Of a DNA stretch of 55,568 nt, positions 17,431 to 25,892 are shown piece after piece. A program made the translations under genes and the position numbers. The DNA comes from Maritimibacter sp. REDSEA-S28_B5 (GTDB lineage Bacteria; Pseudomonadota; Alphaproteobacteria; Rhodobacterales; Rhodobacteraceae): the NCBI GenBank assembly GCA_001626765.1, contig LUOO01000095.1, positions 1 through 55,568 of the forward strand, read 5' to 3'. Below the pieces are notes generated by a model, which saw nothing but the letters and a program-made list of their open reading frames with translations, was not told where the DNA came from and searched no databases. Position 1 is the stretch's first letter. Each line of letters opens with the position of its first letter.

Positions 17431-17461
17431 TACATAGAGGCTACAGCGACTGTAGCTTCAA
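17431..17461 (-). promoter_or_regulatory. MerR-type metal promoter for the CDF operon
   Basis: On the minus strand TTGAAG (17456-17461) and TATGTA (17431-17436) are separated by 19 nt, the over-long spacer typical of MerR-activated promoters. The spacer holds the perfect dyad CTACAG-N3-CTGTAG (17441-17455). It lies 30 nt before the transglutaminase start. The regulator encoded at 18105-18533 is the likely activator. Confidence 0.8.
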
Positions 17462-17489
17462 GCCCCTATTATCAGAAGGCGATCAATCG

Positions 17490-18021
17490 CTACTGGTCGT
17501 CGGCATGAACGGCTTTGTGGTGTTCGCCGTGTGCATCGCGCAGGATGTCGATACCGCCCCATGCCGCGATCCCGGCCACGACCACACCCACGACTAGGTC
17601 CGGCCAGTTCGTTCCCAGCCAGGCGACGAGACCGCCAGCCACGACAATCCCGAGGTTCGCGGCGAAGTCGTTCCAGCTGAAGGTGTTCGCCGCGCGGATG
17701 TTGACGTCCGGATCTTTGAGCTTAGCGATCCGACCCGCCGACATAGCGCCGCCACGCATCATAGAGGATGCCCAAGGCGAACAGGATTAGCAACCCACCC
17801 GAGACATTGGCGGCGCCACGTTTCCACTTGCCAGACCGGGACAGCGCAAACAGGCTGATGGCGTAGACGAAGCTGTCGGAAAGGTTGTCGAGGCCGTTTG
17901 CGATCAGGGCGCTCGAATCGCCGAACGCGCCCGTCGCGAAGAACGCCAAAGCCAGACCGACATTGAGCGCCAGAACGATCCAGAGCGTGCGTCTCTCCTT
18001 CGCCTTCTCTACCGCGGCCAT
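17490..18021 (-). pseudogene. Second CDF-type cation transporter, broken by an out-of-frame deletion
   Basis: The first part (from ATG 18021) encodes the front of a short CDF membrane domain: SSALIANGLDNLSDSFVYAI contains the metal-site pattern, and the frame stops after YDAWRRYVGGSDR at 17722. In the next frame the family sequence resumes at AKLKDPDVNIRAANTFSWND and runs to the stop at 17490. From recalled relatives, a stretch of about 25-30 residues with one membrane helix should lie between the two parts, and here it is missing. The gene thus seems to have suffered a deletion that also shifted the frame. Split but functional halves are possible but unlikely. It lies between the transglutaminase promoter and merR. 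Confidence 0.7.
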
Positions 18022-18104
18022 GCTTGATCTGTCCTCTGGCGTTCATGAGGTGAACCGCCACCGCGCTGCAGGGTTCCAAACGCAAGGGTCAGTGCCAGCC
18101 GAGC

Positions 18105-18533
18105 TTATGCCCCGATGTCGTCGTGCTCGGTCAGGCATTCCGAATGGTCCCGCAGGACCTCGAGCACCCGGCAATCCGCCGTTCGCCCGCCGCTGCACTC
18201 GTGGACCATGCGCTTCAGCTCGGTGCGAAGCGCTTTCAGGCGCGCCATGCGTTGCTCGACCTGGCGGAGTTGCCGGCGGGCGATCGCATCTGCCTCGTCA
18301 CAGGACTTTTCCGGATGGTCGCTGAGATCGAGGAGCTCGCGGATCGCGTCAAGCGAGAAACCGAGTTGCCGCGAATGACGGATGAACGATAGCCGATCAA
18401 GTTCGGCATCCCCGTAGCGGCGTTGCCCGCCCTCCGTCCGGCCCGGTTCAGGCATGAGCCCGATCTGTTCGTAGTACCGGATGGTCTGTACCTTGGTGCC
18501 GGTCTTCTTCGCCAGAGTGCCGATTGTCAGCAT
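18105..18533 (-). CDS. MerR-family heavy-metal regulator (CadR/PbrR/ZntR type)
   Basis: This 142-residue protein has the N-terminal MerR winged helix (IGTLAKKTGTKVQTIRYYEQIGL) and dimer helix. Its metal-site cysteines C78 (SCDE), C113 (HECSG) and C121 (ADCRV), plus C133, agree with regulators of Zn, Cd or Pb resistance more than with CueR, which has two C-terminal cysteines and no C78. It probably bends promoters with 19-nt spacers when metal is bound. Matching promoters precede at least four gene groups within 17 kb. A dyad AACCTACA-N5-TGTAGGTT lies in front of its own start and may serve autoregulation. Which metal is sensed cannot be read from sequence. Confidence 0.9.
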   Translation of the reverse strand: MLTIGTLAKKTGTKVQTIRYYEQIGLMPEPGRTEGGQRRYGDAELDRLSFIRHSRQLGFSLDAIRELLDLSDHPEKSCDEADAIARRQLRQVEQRMARLKALRTELKRMVHECSGGRTADCRVLEVLRDHSECLTEHDDIGA

Positions 18534-18549
18534 ATGTTTCCCTTAAGTG

Positions 18550-18570
18550 AACCTACAGACCTTGTAGGTT
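18550..18570. promoter_or_regulatory. Dyad at the merR start, probable autoregulatory operator
   Basis: AACCTACA-GACCT-TGTAGGTT is a perfect 8-bp inverted repeat with a 5-nt centre, 17 nt before the merR start. It shares the CTACAG/CTGTAG core of the other sites in the window. No good -35/-10 pair fits it in either direction, so the transcription direction is not assigned. Confidence 0.55.
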
Positions 18571-18639
18571 TGGTGGGTTGATAGCGCAAGTCCAAGACTC
18601 ACAGACGCGTGACCTCCCTCCGCAGCCGGACAATCAGGC

Positions 18640-18670
18640 TTGAATCTACAGTAGCTAGAGGATGTAAACG
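18640..18670 (+). promoter_or_regulatory. MerR-type metal promoter for the sco-dsb-pcuAC operon
   Basis: TTGAAT (18640-18645) and TAAACG (18665-18670) are separated by 19 nt containing CTACAGTAGCTAGAGG. The arrangement is close to known PbrR/CadR-type promoters, which have TTGACT, CTATAGTAACTAGAGGGTG and a weak -10. It lies 37 nt before the first sco gene and points along the long plus-strand operon to 26059. Confidence 0.75.
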
Positions 18671-18706
18671 CCGAAATAATCAAGAATCAATCGCAGGCAG
18701 GCCGGA

Positions 18707-19309
18707 TTGTCCCTCGCATCGGTAAGAAAAGTTCTCTGGGTATTGGTGGGCATTGCAGCCCTCGCGCTCGGGTGGCTTCTGCTCGGGTCCGACGATCGCG
18801 CCGACAGCGCGCGATCAGAGGCAGATCCGGCTTTCGTCACGGAGTTCGAACTGACCGATCATCAGGGCATGATACGAACCGAAGACGATTTCGCGGGGCG
18901 CTGGATGCTGATCTTCTTCGGCTTCACAAACTGTCCCGACGTCTGCCCCACCACCCTGTCAGAGGTCGCGGCCGTGATGGAGGGACTGGGCGATGACGCT
19001 GCCAAGGTGCAGCCGATTTTCATCACGATCGATCCCGAACGCGACACGCCCACGGCGCTTGCGGACTACGTTCCCCTGTTCGATGCCGGCATCATCGGAC
19101 TGACCGGCACACCGGAGCAGATTGCCCAGACTTCGGAAACTTTTCCGATCTTCTTCGAACGCATCGAAGAAGCCTCTGCGCCCGACGGTTACACGATGGG
19201 GCACACGTCGCATCTGTTCCTTTTCGATCCAGACACAGGCTTCGCCGAGTCCTGGCCCTACGGCACGCCCGCCGAAGAGATCCTCGCTGATCTGAGAGAG
19301 AGGATCTGA
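18707..19309 (+). CDS. SCO1/SenC-family copper protein
   Basis: This 200-residue thioredoxin-fold protein is anchored by one N-terminal membrane helix. It has the copper-binding CPDVCP motif (C76, C80) and a distal histidine H166 in MGHTSHLF, the three ligands of Sco proteins. Sco delivers Cu or reduces cysteines for the CuA site of cytochrome oxidase and can act in copper defence. The start is a TTG at 18707 with a weak ribosome site; no better start fits before the membrane helix. It is the first gene of the operon, 5 nt before dsbB, and a second sco gene lies four genes on. Confidence 0.88.
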   Translation: MSLASVRKVLWVLVGIAALALGWLLLGSDDRADSARSEADPAFVTEFELTDHQGMIRTEDDFAGRWMLIFFGFTNCPDVCPTTLSEVAAVMEGLGDDAAKVQPIFITIDPERDTPTALADYVPLFDAGIIGLTGTPEQIAQTSETFPIFFERIEEASAPDGYTMGHTSHLFLFDPDTGFAESWPYGTPAEEILADLRERI

Positions 19310-19314
19310 CCGAC

Positions 19315-19737
19315 ATGACCCGAATATCCGGAGAAACGGCACTGGGACTGGCATGGGTGATTGCTCTCACGGCATCGCTAGCCGTGCTCTTCATCGGCGA
19401 GGTGCTGGGGCAGACGCCCTGCCTGCTCTGCTGGTTCCAGCGGGCCTTCATGTTCCCGCTGGCCATCATTCTCGGGCTCGGCCTTTGGTGGCGCGACCCG
19501 CTCGCGGGCCGTTACGGGATCGCGCTTGCGCTCGGTGGCGGCGCTGTCGCGCTCTGGCACATGGGTCTTTACGTTGGCCTGATCCCCGAGCGCATCCAGC
19601 CCTGCACGGCCGCTGGTCCCTCCTGCACTGACGACAACCAGTTGGTCTTCGGCATTCCGATCCCGTTGATGGCGCTTGCCGCTTTCGCCCTGATCGGCGC
19701 GCTGTCGGCACTCTCTCTGAAGGAAACACGAACATGA
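19315..19737 (+). CDS. dsbB: Disulfide bond formation protein B
   Basis: This 140-residue protein has four membrane helices. The first periplasmic pair is TPCLLCWFQRA and the second is C-x(6)-C in QPCTAAGPSCTDDN. These are the two redox pairs of DsbB, which oxidises DsbA and passes electrons to quinone. The family is usually 160-180 residues, so this is a short version. It overlaps the following dsbA-like gene by 4 nt (ATGA), so the oxidase and its partner are made together. In this copper operon it may set the redox state of Sco and PCuAC cysteines. Confidence 0.88.
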   Translation: MTRISGETALGLAWVIALTASLAVLFIGEVLGQTPCLLCWFQRAFMFPLAIILGLGLWWRDPLAGRYGIALALGGGAVALWHMGLYVGLIPERIQPCTAAGPSCTDDNQLVFGIPIPLMALAAFALIGALSALSLKETRT

Positions 19738-20393
19738 ACAGACGCGGCCTGATCCTCTCCGTTCTCGCCCTCGGCGTCGCCGGTTTCGGCGGCGCAACGT
19801 GGTACGCAACACGCCCCGGTCCCGTGGCGGAGGCCGAGCCTGTGGCTCCGGAACTGGCGGAGGCTTTGATCCGGTCCTATTCGCCTGTTCTCGGTCCCGA
19901 AAGCGCGCCCGTCACCATCGTCGAGTTCTTCGACCCGGCCTGTGAGGCCTGCCGCGCCTTCTATCCTGTGGTCGAAGCCATAATGGCCGAGCATGGCGAT
20001 GCCGTGCGCGTGGTGATCCGCTATACGCCGTTCCACGGCGCGGCGTCCGAGGAAGCGATCCGCGTGCTCGAGGCCGCGCGCATGCAGGGCGTCTTTGAGC
20101 CGGTTCTCGAAGTGGTATTGCGGGAACAGCCAAGATGGGCGTCGCATGGAGCACCCGAGCCGGGACTGATCCTGGAGATCGCCGCAACGGCGGGCCTCGA
20201 TACGGAAGCCGCCCGCACGCAGATGCTTGCGCCGGACGTGGTGGCGATCCTGAACCAGGACCGCGCCGATGTCGAGACTGTGGGCGTCCGCCAGACGCCC
20301 ACGTTCTTCGTGAACGGCAAGCCGCTCGACCCGTTCGGCGAAGCCGAACTGCGAAGTCTGGTGGCGGCTGAAGTTGCAGCGGCGCGAAGCTGA
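19734..20393 (+). CDS. DsbA/DsbG-like thiol oxidoreductase
   Basis: This 219-residue periplasmic thioredoxin-fold protein begins with an N-terminal membrane helix or signal peptide (residues 5-25). The active site is CEAC in FFDPACEACRAFYPV, and the cis-proline loop is VRQTPTFFVNG. Relatives oxidise or isomerise disulfides in exported proteins. It follows dsbB with a 4-nt overlap, so it is the natural substrate of that DsbB. The gene is complete, and the ribosome site lies in the end of dsbB. Confidence 0.88.
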   Translation: MNRRGLILSVLALGVAGFGGATWYATRPGPVAEAEPVAPELAEALIRSYSPVLGPESAPVTIVEFFDPACEACRAFYPVVEAIMAEHGDAVRVVIRYTPFHGAASEEAIRVLEAARMQGVFEPVLEVVLREQPRWASHGAPEPGLILEIAATAGLDTEAARTQMLAPDVVAILNQDRADVETVGVRQTPTFFVNGKPLDPFGEAELRSLVAAEVAAARS

Positions 20394-20415
20394 ACCAACA
20401 GATGGGAAGAGCAGG

Positions 20416-20883
20416 ATGAGGACCTTTATTATTACCGGCGCGATGACAGCGCTTTTGTCGTCGGCGGGGGCTTTGACGCCGGCGCTGGCAGGATCTGAGG
20501 ACGTGGTCGTCGAAGGCGCTTGGTCCCGCGCGTCCATCGGCATGAACCGCCCCGGCGCCGCCTACATGACGATCCGCAATACCGGCGATACACCGGTGAC
20601 GCTGATCGGCCTTACAACACCGCTCGCGATGATGCCCGAAATCCACGAGTCCAAGACCAATGCCGATGGCGTGAGTTCCATGGCTCCGACCGACGAAATA
20701 ACCATCGCGCCGGGCGAAAGCGTGTCGCTCGAGCCGGGCGGTCTGCACGCGATGCTGATGCAGTTGCAGACGTCGATGACGGAAGGAGGATCCTACCCGC
20801 TGACGCTGCTCTTTGACGACGGGGGCGAAGTGACGGTCGAGGTGCCGATCCTCGGGTTCGCCGCGCGCGGTCCGAACGACTGA
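20416..20883 (+). CDS. PCu(A)C-family periplasmic copper chaperone
   Basis: This 155-residue protein has a signal peptide ending near PALAGSED. Its fold is the cupredoxin-like PCuAC type with the copper ligands in order: MMPEIHESK and then GLHAMLM, fitting the H(M)x10Mx21HxM pattern. PCuAC delivers Cu(I) to cytochrome oxidase together with Sco. The ATG at 20416 follows GAAGAGCAGG, and the frame upstream overlaps dsbA without need. It overlaps the next sco gene by 1 nt (TGATG). Flanking sco genes make the functional link strong. Confidence 0.9.
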   Translation: MRTFIITGAMTALLSSAGALTPALAGSEDVVVEGAWSRASIGMNRPGAAYMTIRNTGDTPVTLIGLTTPLAMMPEIHESKTNADGVSSMAPTDEITIAPGESVSLEPGGLHAMLMQLQTSMTEGGSYPLTLLFDDGGEVTVEVPILGFAARGPND

Positions 20884-21509
20884 TGCGACGACGGACGATC
20901 CTTCGATACGGCGCAGCGGGTGCCGGGGCGCTACTCTTCGCGCTCTTTGTCGGCTGGTGGCAAGTGGACGGGCCTGGTTCGCCCGAACCGGAGGGCCAGC
21001 GGCCACTGGCTCTGTCCGCCATGGACTTCAGCCTGGCGGATCACGAGGGAAACGAGGTCGGGCCGGAAACCCTGATTGGGCGCCCTGCGATGGTGTTCTT
21101 CGGCTTTACCTACTGTCCGGACGTCTGCCCGACCACGCTCTCGGACATTTCGGGATGGCTCGACGATTTGGGGGACGAGGCAAACGAGATGTCCGTGGTT
21201 TTCATCACTGTCGATCCCGAGCGCGACACCGTCGATGCGATGTCGGAGTATGTCGGCTATTTCCATCCGGCGATCCGCGGCTGGACCGGCAAAGATGAGG
21301 AAATCGCGAAAGCCGTGCGCGGATTCCGCGCGAGCTACGAGCGGGTGCCGACCGAGGGTGGCGGTTATACGATGAACCACACCGCCAGCGTTTTCCTTTT
21401 CGACGCTGCTGGGCGGTTCGTCACCATGATCGACTATCACGAGCCAAGGGAATTCGCGGTGCCGAAGATTCGCCGCGCACTCGAAGGAGAAACTGAGGGG
21501 GCAACATGA
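20883..21509 (+). CDS. Second SCO1/SenC-family copper protein
   Basis: This 208-residue protein is anchored by one N-terminal helix (GAAGAGALLFALFVGWW). It has CPDVCP in FFGFTYCPDVCPTTL and the distal histidine in TMNHTASVFLF. It is related to, but clearly different from, the first sco gene 1.6 kb upstream, so the pair is not a recent duplication. The start overlaps the pcuAC stop (TGATG) and its stop overlaps the M23 gene start (ATGA). Two Sco proteins beside PCuAC suggest separate thiol-reductant and copper-donor roles; this is inference. Confidence 0.9.
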   Translation: MRRRTILRYGAAGAGALLFALFVGWWQVDGPGSPEPEGQRPLALSAMDFSLADHEGNEVGPETLIGRPAMVFFGFTYCPDVCPTTLSDISGWLDDLGDEANEMSVVFITVDPERDTVDAMSEYVGYFHPAIRGWTGKDEEIAKAVRGFRASYERVPTEGGGYTMNHTASVFLFDAAGRFVTMIDYHEPREFAVPKIRRALEGETEGAT

Positions 21510-22879
21510 GGATCAGAGCAATCGCGGCAGGTTTCGGAACTGTTGCCGCTCTATCGGGTGGTGGTCTTGCTATTTCGGGGATTTGGTCGAAGGATCCCGT
21601 CCCTCCAGGTCTCGCCGCAGCAAGCATGTGGACATCGGACGGTCTCCAGCCTCCCCCGTTTGTGGTCTCCGAACCGCCGCGAATTGCGCAGGCAGGAGCC
21701 GAGCCCACGACGTTTCCTAGCCCCATGCCTCTTTTGCAGATATCGGTCGCTGATACTTCCTTGCCCACGATCGAACCTCCCCTTTCCACCTGGTCGCGCG
21801 ACATAGAAAGCGGTGAGACGCTCGATACAGTTCTTTCGGACGCCGGTCTCTCGGCGACCGACCGTGCGGAAGTCGCCCTCGCTCTTGGCGCGGAATACGA
21901 TTTGAGGCAGCTGCGGCCTGGTCATTCCGTCACCGTCGTCTCGACGATGGACGGCAGCCCGCGCAGGGTCGCGCTCGCCGTCGAGGACGGTGTGCGCATC
22001 GAGGCGATCTTCGGCGATGAGCTTGCCACGCAGGTCTTAACCCCGGTGTCCGAGATGGTGACGCTCGCCGGGGAAGCGGTGATCGACAGCTCGCTTTTCG
22101 CTGCACTCGACGAGGCCGGTATCCCGGCCCGGTTCGCGGTGGACCTGGCGCAGATGCTCGGCGGAACGGTGGATTTTCGCCGTGAGATGGCAGGCGGCGA
22201 AACCCTCCGGCTTCTCTGGCGCGAGGCGCGCGTCGGAGACGAAAGGATCGGCCAGCCTGACCTTGCCTTCGCCGCGCTCGAGGTCAGCGGTGCGCTCTAC
22301 GAGGTCGTTTGGCCCGACAGCGGCAGCGGACAGGCGACGATCTTCGTCGACGGCGAAGTGCTCCGCGTCTTCGCGCAGCCCGTCGAAGGCGCACGCCTGA
22401 GCTCTGTTTTCGGCCGCCGCACGCATCCAGTCTATGGGAACGTGCGAATGCACACCGGCGTCGATTTCGCTGCGGCGCGTGGGACGCCGGTTCAGGCCAC
22501 GGCACCCGGGCGCGTCAGCTTCATCGGTTGGCGGAACGGGTACGGCCGCGTGGTCGAAATCTCGCACGGCTCCGACACCATGACGCGCTACGCGCATCTG
22601 AGCGCCGTGCCGGATGGCCTTGTGCAAGGCCAGCGCGTGGCTGCCGGAGACCTGATCGGCCGTGTGGGCGCCACCGGCACCGCGACCGGTCCGAACCTGC
22701 ACTACGAGGTCCTGGTGGACGGTCGGCCGACCGATCCTCTCTCCGAAGAGCGGCTCGCCGAAGCTGCCGAGCGCGAAGCGGATGACTCTGCCGCGCGGTC
22801 GATGCTCGCCGAAGCCCGCGCGCTTCTCGCTGAAAGTCTCGACCGCGAGATTGCCCTGACTGCAACTGAAAGGCTCTGA
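21506..22879 (+). CDS. M23-family metallopeptidase (murein endopeptidase)
   Basis: This 457-residue exported protein has an N-terminal signal or anchor helix and a proline-rich linker. A LysM-like/opacity domain follows (SGETLDTVLSDAGLSATDRAEV), then the C-terminal LytM domain. Zn ligands are visible in RMHTGVDFAAARGTPV and in GPNLHYEVLVDGRP, with the usual TGTATGPNLH context. Such enzymes cut peptide cross-links in peptidoglycan, and all catalytic residues are present. It is embedded in the copper operon with 4-nt overlaps, which suggests wall remodelling in step with metal stress. Three L,D-transpeptidases elsewhere in the island support that view. Confidence 0.88.
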   Translation: MRIRAIAAGFGTVAALSGGGLAISGIWSKDPVPPGLAAASMWTSDGLQPPPFVVSEPPRIAQAGAEPTTFPSPMPLLQISVADTSLPTIEPPLSTWSRDIESGETLDTVLSDAGLSATDRAEVALALGAEYDLRQLRPGHSVTVVSTMDGSPRRVALAVEDGVRIEAIFGDELATQVLTPVSEMVTLAGEAVIDSSLFAALDEAGIPARFAVDLAQMLGGTVDFRREMAGGETLRLLWREARVGDERIGQPDLAFAALEVSGALYEVVWPDSGSGQATIFVDGEVLRVFAQPVEGARLSSVFGRRTHPVYGNVRMHTGVDFAAARGTPVQATAPGRVSFIGWRNGYGRVVEISHGSDTMTRYAHLSAVPDGLVQGQRVAAGDLIGRVGATGTATGPNLHYEVLVDGRPTDPLSEERLAEAAEREADDSAARSMLAEARALLAESLDREIALTATERL

Positions 22880-22882
22880 CCC

Positions 22883-23338
22883 ATGAAACGTCTGACACAA
22901 GCCCTGACCTTCGCCATCGCACTCTTTCCGGCGGCGCAGGCCCTCGCGGAGGCAACTGCCATCGATGTCCGAAAGACCAATGGATGCGGCTGCTGCCTGT
23001 CCTGGATGAACCATCTCCAGGAGAACGGTTTCGCACCGACGGGTCAGGACATGTTCGGCGGCCTTCTCGTGCGCTTCAAGCTCGACAAAGGGGTGCCGCA
23101 GCGAATGGTCTCCTGCCACACGGCGCTCGTCGACGGCTACGTGATCGAGGGCCACGTTCCGGCCGCTGACATCCGCCGGCTTCTAGACGAGCGGCCCGAC
23201 GCGGTCGGTCTCGCGGTTCCGGGCATGCCCTACGGTTCGCCCGGCATGGGGCCCGAGGAAGACCGCGAAGCCTACGACGTCTTTCTGATTCTGAACGACG
23301 GCTCAACCGAAGTCTATTCGAGCTACCCGGAAGGGTAA
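22883..23338 (+). CDS. DUF411 metal-binding protein
   Basis: This 151-residue protein has a signal peptide (cleavage likely after ALAEA) and the DUF411 hallmark CGCC in KTNGCGCCLSWMNHL. A conserved CHTALVDGYVIEGHVP segment supplies a further Cys and His residues. DUF411 proteins sit in copper and silver resistance clusters and are thought to bind metal in the periplasm; the exact role is not established. It follows the M23 gene by 3 nt and precedes a broken ZIP gene by 12 nt. Confidence 0.88.
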   Translation: MKRLTQALTFAIALFPAAQALAEATAIDVRKTNGCGCCLSWMNHLQENGFAPTGQDMFGGLLVRFKLDKGVPQRMVSCHTALVDGYVIEGHVPAADIRRLLDERPDAVGLAVPGMPYGSPGMGPEEDREAYDVFLILNDGSTEVYSSYPEG

Positions 23339-23350
23339 GACACCTGACGA

Positions 23351-23916
23351 ATGGATCAGTTGTCCCCGATCATGCTCGGCTTTCTCGGAAGCCTGGCCGC
23401 CGGCACATTGACAGCCGTCGGGGCAGTCCCCGTGCTGTTCGGGCGGATCCCCTCACGCGCCACACACGACCTGTCGCTCGGCTTTGCGGCCGGCGTGATG
23501 CTTGCAGCTTCGTTCTTCTCGCTGATCATCCCCGCGCTGGACGCGGCCGAACCGCGGTTCGACAACGGGGCAGCGCCCGCGGCCATCGTCTGCATCGCAA
23601 TCCTTCTGGGCATGGCTGCCGTTGCCCTGATGAACGAGAAGCTGCCGCACGAACACTTCAGAACCGGCCGCGAAGGTCCGGACGCCGCATCGCTCCGGCG
23701 GGTCTGGCTCTTCATCATCGCAATCACGATCCACAACTTTCCCGAGGGTCTCGCGGTCGGGGTCGGGTTCGGTTCCGGTGGCATGGAAGGTGGCCTTCCA
23801 CTCGCCATCGGTATCGGCTTGCAGAATGCGCCCGAGGGTCTGGCGGTGGCGGTGTCGCTCATGGGCTGTCGGTTGGCCTTGTCCTGATGCTGTTTCTCGA
23901 TGTCTGGCTGGGGTGA
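23351..23916 (+). pseudogene. ZIP-family metal transporter, internal out-of-frame deletion
   Basis: The first 170 residues are a normal ZIP transporter. Membrane helices are followed by the metal-binding motifs IHNFPEGLAVGVGFG and LQNAPEGLAVAVSLM. The frame then ends as GCRLALS at 23887. In another frame the next bases read GLSVGLVLMLFLDVWLG and a stop at 23914-23916, which looks like the family's normal C-terminal helix. From recalled relatives about 80 residues with two or three helices should lie between. The gene has therefore probably lost an internal segment with a frame change. The first four helices could still be made, but transport is unlikely. Confidence 0.7.
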
Positions 23917-23920
23917 GAAA

Positions 23921-24403
23921 ATGTTGTCAGCCGAAAGACCGCCGGTAATCGGAATGTTGGCCGCCGTCGCGGCTTTCGCGATCGATCAGGTCACAAAGGC
24001 CATCGTCGTCACGAATGCGAGCGTCCTGAGCGCTGGTGTTCCCGTGTTCCTCGGATTCAATCTCACGTTCTATCGGAACGATGGCGTGACCTTCGGGCTT
24101 TTGGGCGGCGCGCCGTGGTGGAGCCTCGTGGCGCTCGCTCTTGCCGTGTGCGCTTGGCTCGTGATCATGATGCTGCGCACCCGGGACGGCATCGAGGCGC
24201 TTGCCTACGGGGCGATCATCGGCGGCGCCTTCGGCAACGTGATGGACCGGCTCAGATTCCGGGCCGTGACCGATTTCCTCGATTTCTACGTCGGTGCCGC
24301 GCACTGGCCTGCCTTCAACATGGCCGATGTCTTCGTGGTCGGCGGTGTCGGATTGCTTCTTGCCGCGCCGAAGATCACGCGACGGCCCAGGTGCGGCCCA
24401 TGA
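23921..24403 (+). CDS. lspA: Lipoprotein signal peptidase (signal peptidase II)
   Basis: This 160-residue inner-membrane aspartyl protease cleaves the signal peptide of lipidated prolipoproteins. It has four membrane helices and both catalytic aspartates in context: GNVMDRLRFRAVTDFLDFY and FNMADVFV. The Asn of the family motif FRND is in FYRNDGVTFG. The ATG at 23921 has GGGGTGAG just upstream; an ATG at 23900 is also open. Its stop overlaps the lnt-like gene start (ATGA). LspA homologues called PbrC occur in lead-resistance operons beside PbrR, which fits this metal-regulated operon. A chromosomal copy would normally exist as well. Confidence 0.9.
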   Translation: MLSAERPPVIGMLAAVAAFAIDQVTKAIVVTNASVLSAGVPVFLGFNLTFYRNDGVTFGLLGGAPWWSLVALALAVCAWLVIMMLRTRDGIEALAYGAIIGGAFGNVMDRLRFRAVTDFLDFYVGAAHWPAFNMADVFVVGGVGLLLAAPKITRRPRCGP

Positions 24404-25892
24404 GACCGTTTTGGACGCTGTCCCGGGAACGGGTGATTTCCCTGCCATCGCGCATGATCGCGGCCATTGCAGCCGGTGGCGTTGCCGTTCTCACCCTCCC
24501 TCCGTTCTCGATCCTCCTGCTTGTCCCCGTTGCCTACGCCACCCTCCTTGTCCTCCTCCGGCATCTCCCGGTCCCCAAGGCAGCATTTGTCGGCTGGGCG
24601 TTCGGTCTCGGGCAGTTCGGTTTCGGGCTCTCGTGGATCGCGGAGAGTTTTTACGTGGATGCAGAGCGGTTCGGTGCGATGGCGATACCCGCCGTCGCGG
24701 GACTGTCCGCCGGACTGGCCATGTTTCCGGCCGCAGCGGCAGCGCTCTTCGCCGGCGTCGCACGGCGCCGTGCGATCGGAGGCGCAACGGCCTGTCTTGT
24801 GTTCGCGACCTGCTGGACGGCGGCAGAGTGGCTTCGAGGGCATGTGCTCACGGGCTTCCCCTGGAACCTCGCCGGCTATGCCCTTGTCGACTACGCGGCC
24901 TTGCGGCAACCGGCTGCATGGGTCGGAAGCTATGGGTTGAGCTTTCTCATATTATTTGTCGGCACTCTTCCGGCGCCGGCCCTCTTGACCGAGGTGCGCC
25001 CGCGCTGGAGCATCCCCCTGCTCGGCGTTGGGATCGTTGTGGCGACCGGGTCCGCCGGCGTGGCGCGGCTCCAGCTCGAGCCGCCAGGCGGGAGGCGACG
25101 CTCACGCGCTATCTCGACCTCTCGACTCGTCCCGGCTCTGTCGACATCCTGCTCTGGCCGGAAACCGCCTTCCCGGGCTTTCTCGATGAGGATTCCGGGG
25201 CACGGTCGCGCATCGCTGCCGCCATTACGGAAGAGGGCCTGCTTCTGACCGGAGTGCCGGATCGCGTTTCGACGGACGAAGGCACGCGCTTCTTCAACAC
25301 TGTTCAGGCCTATGATCAGACCGGCCGGAGCCTGACCGGCTACGCCAAGCACCGCCTCGTTCCCTTTGGCGAATACGTTCCGTTCAGGGGCTGGCTGCCG
25401 ATCGAACGTCTCACTGAGGGCTTGGGGGACTTCACTGCCGGACCGGGGCCGCGCACGCTGGCATTTCCGGGGGTGCCGCTGCTTGCCGTGGCCATCTGCT
25501 ACGAGATCATTTTTCCAGGCCATGTCATTGACGACCTGTTCCGGCCGGACTGGATATTCAACGCGACCAACGATGCTTGGTTCGGAACCAGCATCGGGCC
25601 GGAGCAGCACCTCGCCTCCACACGCATGCGCGCCGTCGAAGAAGGGCTTCCCGTCGTCCGGGCCGCAAATACAGGGATCTCCGCGATCATCGACGCAAAC
25701 GGTGACCTCGTCGCGCGGCTCGACACCGGAGAAACCGGTGTCATCGATGCGGCTCTGCCCTTCGCTCATCCGCCAACGCTTTATGCGCGCTTCGGCGACT
25801 GGATGCTGCTTGTGCTCGTGGTCTCCTGTTGGGCTACAGCAGCGGCTGGACGTCTTCGGAAGGCCACAAGTTTGAGAAAGCGGGATACCTGA
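24400..25892 (+). pseudogene. lnt: Apolipoprotein N-acyltransferase, frameshifted
   Basis: The first frame gives the N-terminal membrane part of Lnt (GFPWNLAGYALVDYAALRQ is diagnostic) and loses meaning near 25090. The next frame takes over at EATLTRYLDLSTRPGSV and carries the nitrilase-type catalytic residues: Glu in LLWPETAFP, Lys in YAKHRLVPFGEYVPF and Cys in VAICYEIIFPG. The conserved QPNIxQ-KW segment that should lie at the join is absent, so a short deletion with a frame change is likely. A sequencing error alone would not explain the missing segment. It overlaps lspA by 4 nt and the following small gene by 1 nt. Intact Lnt would N-acylate lipoproteins. Confidence 0.75.
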
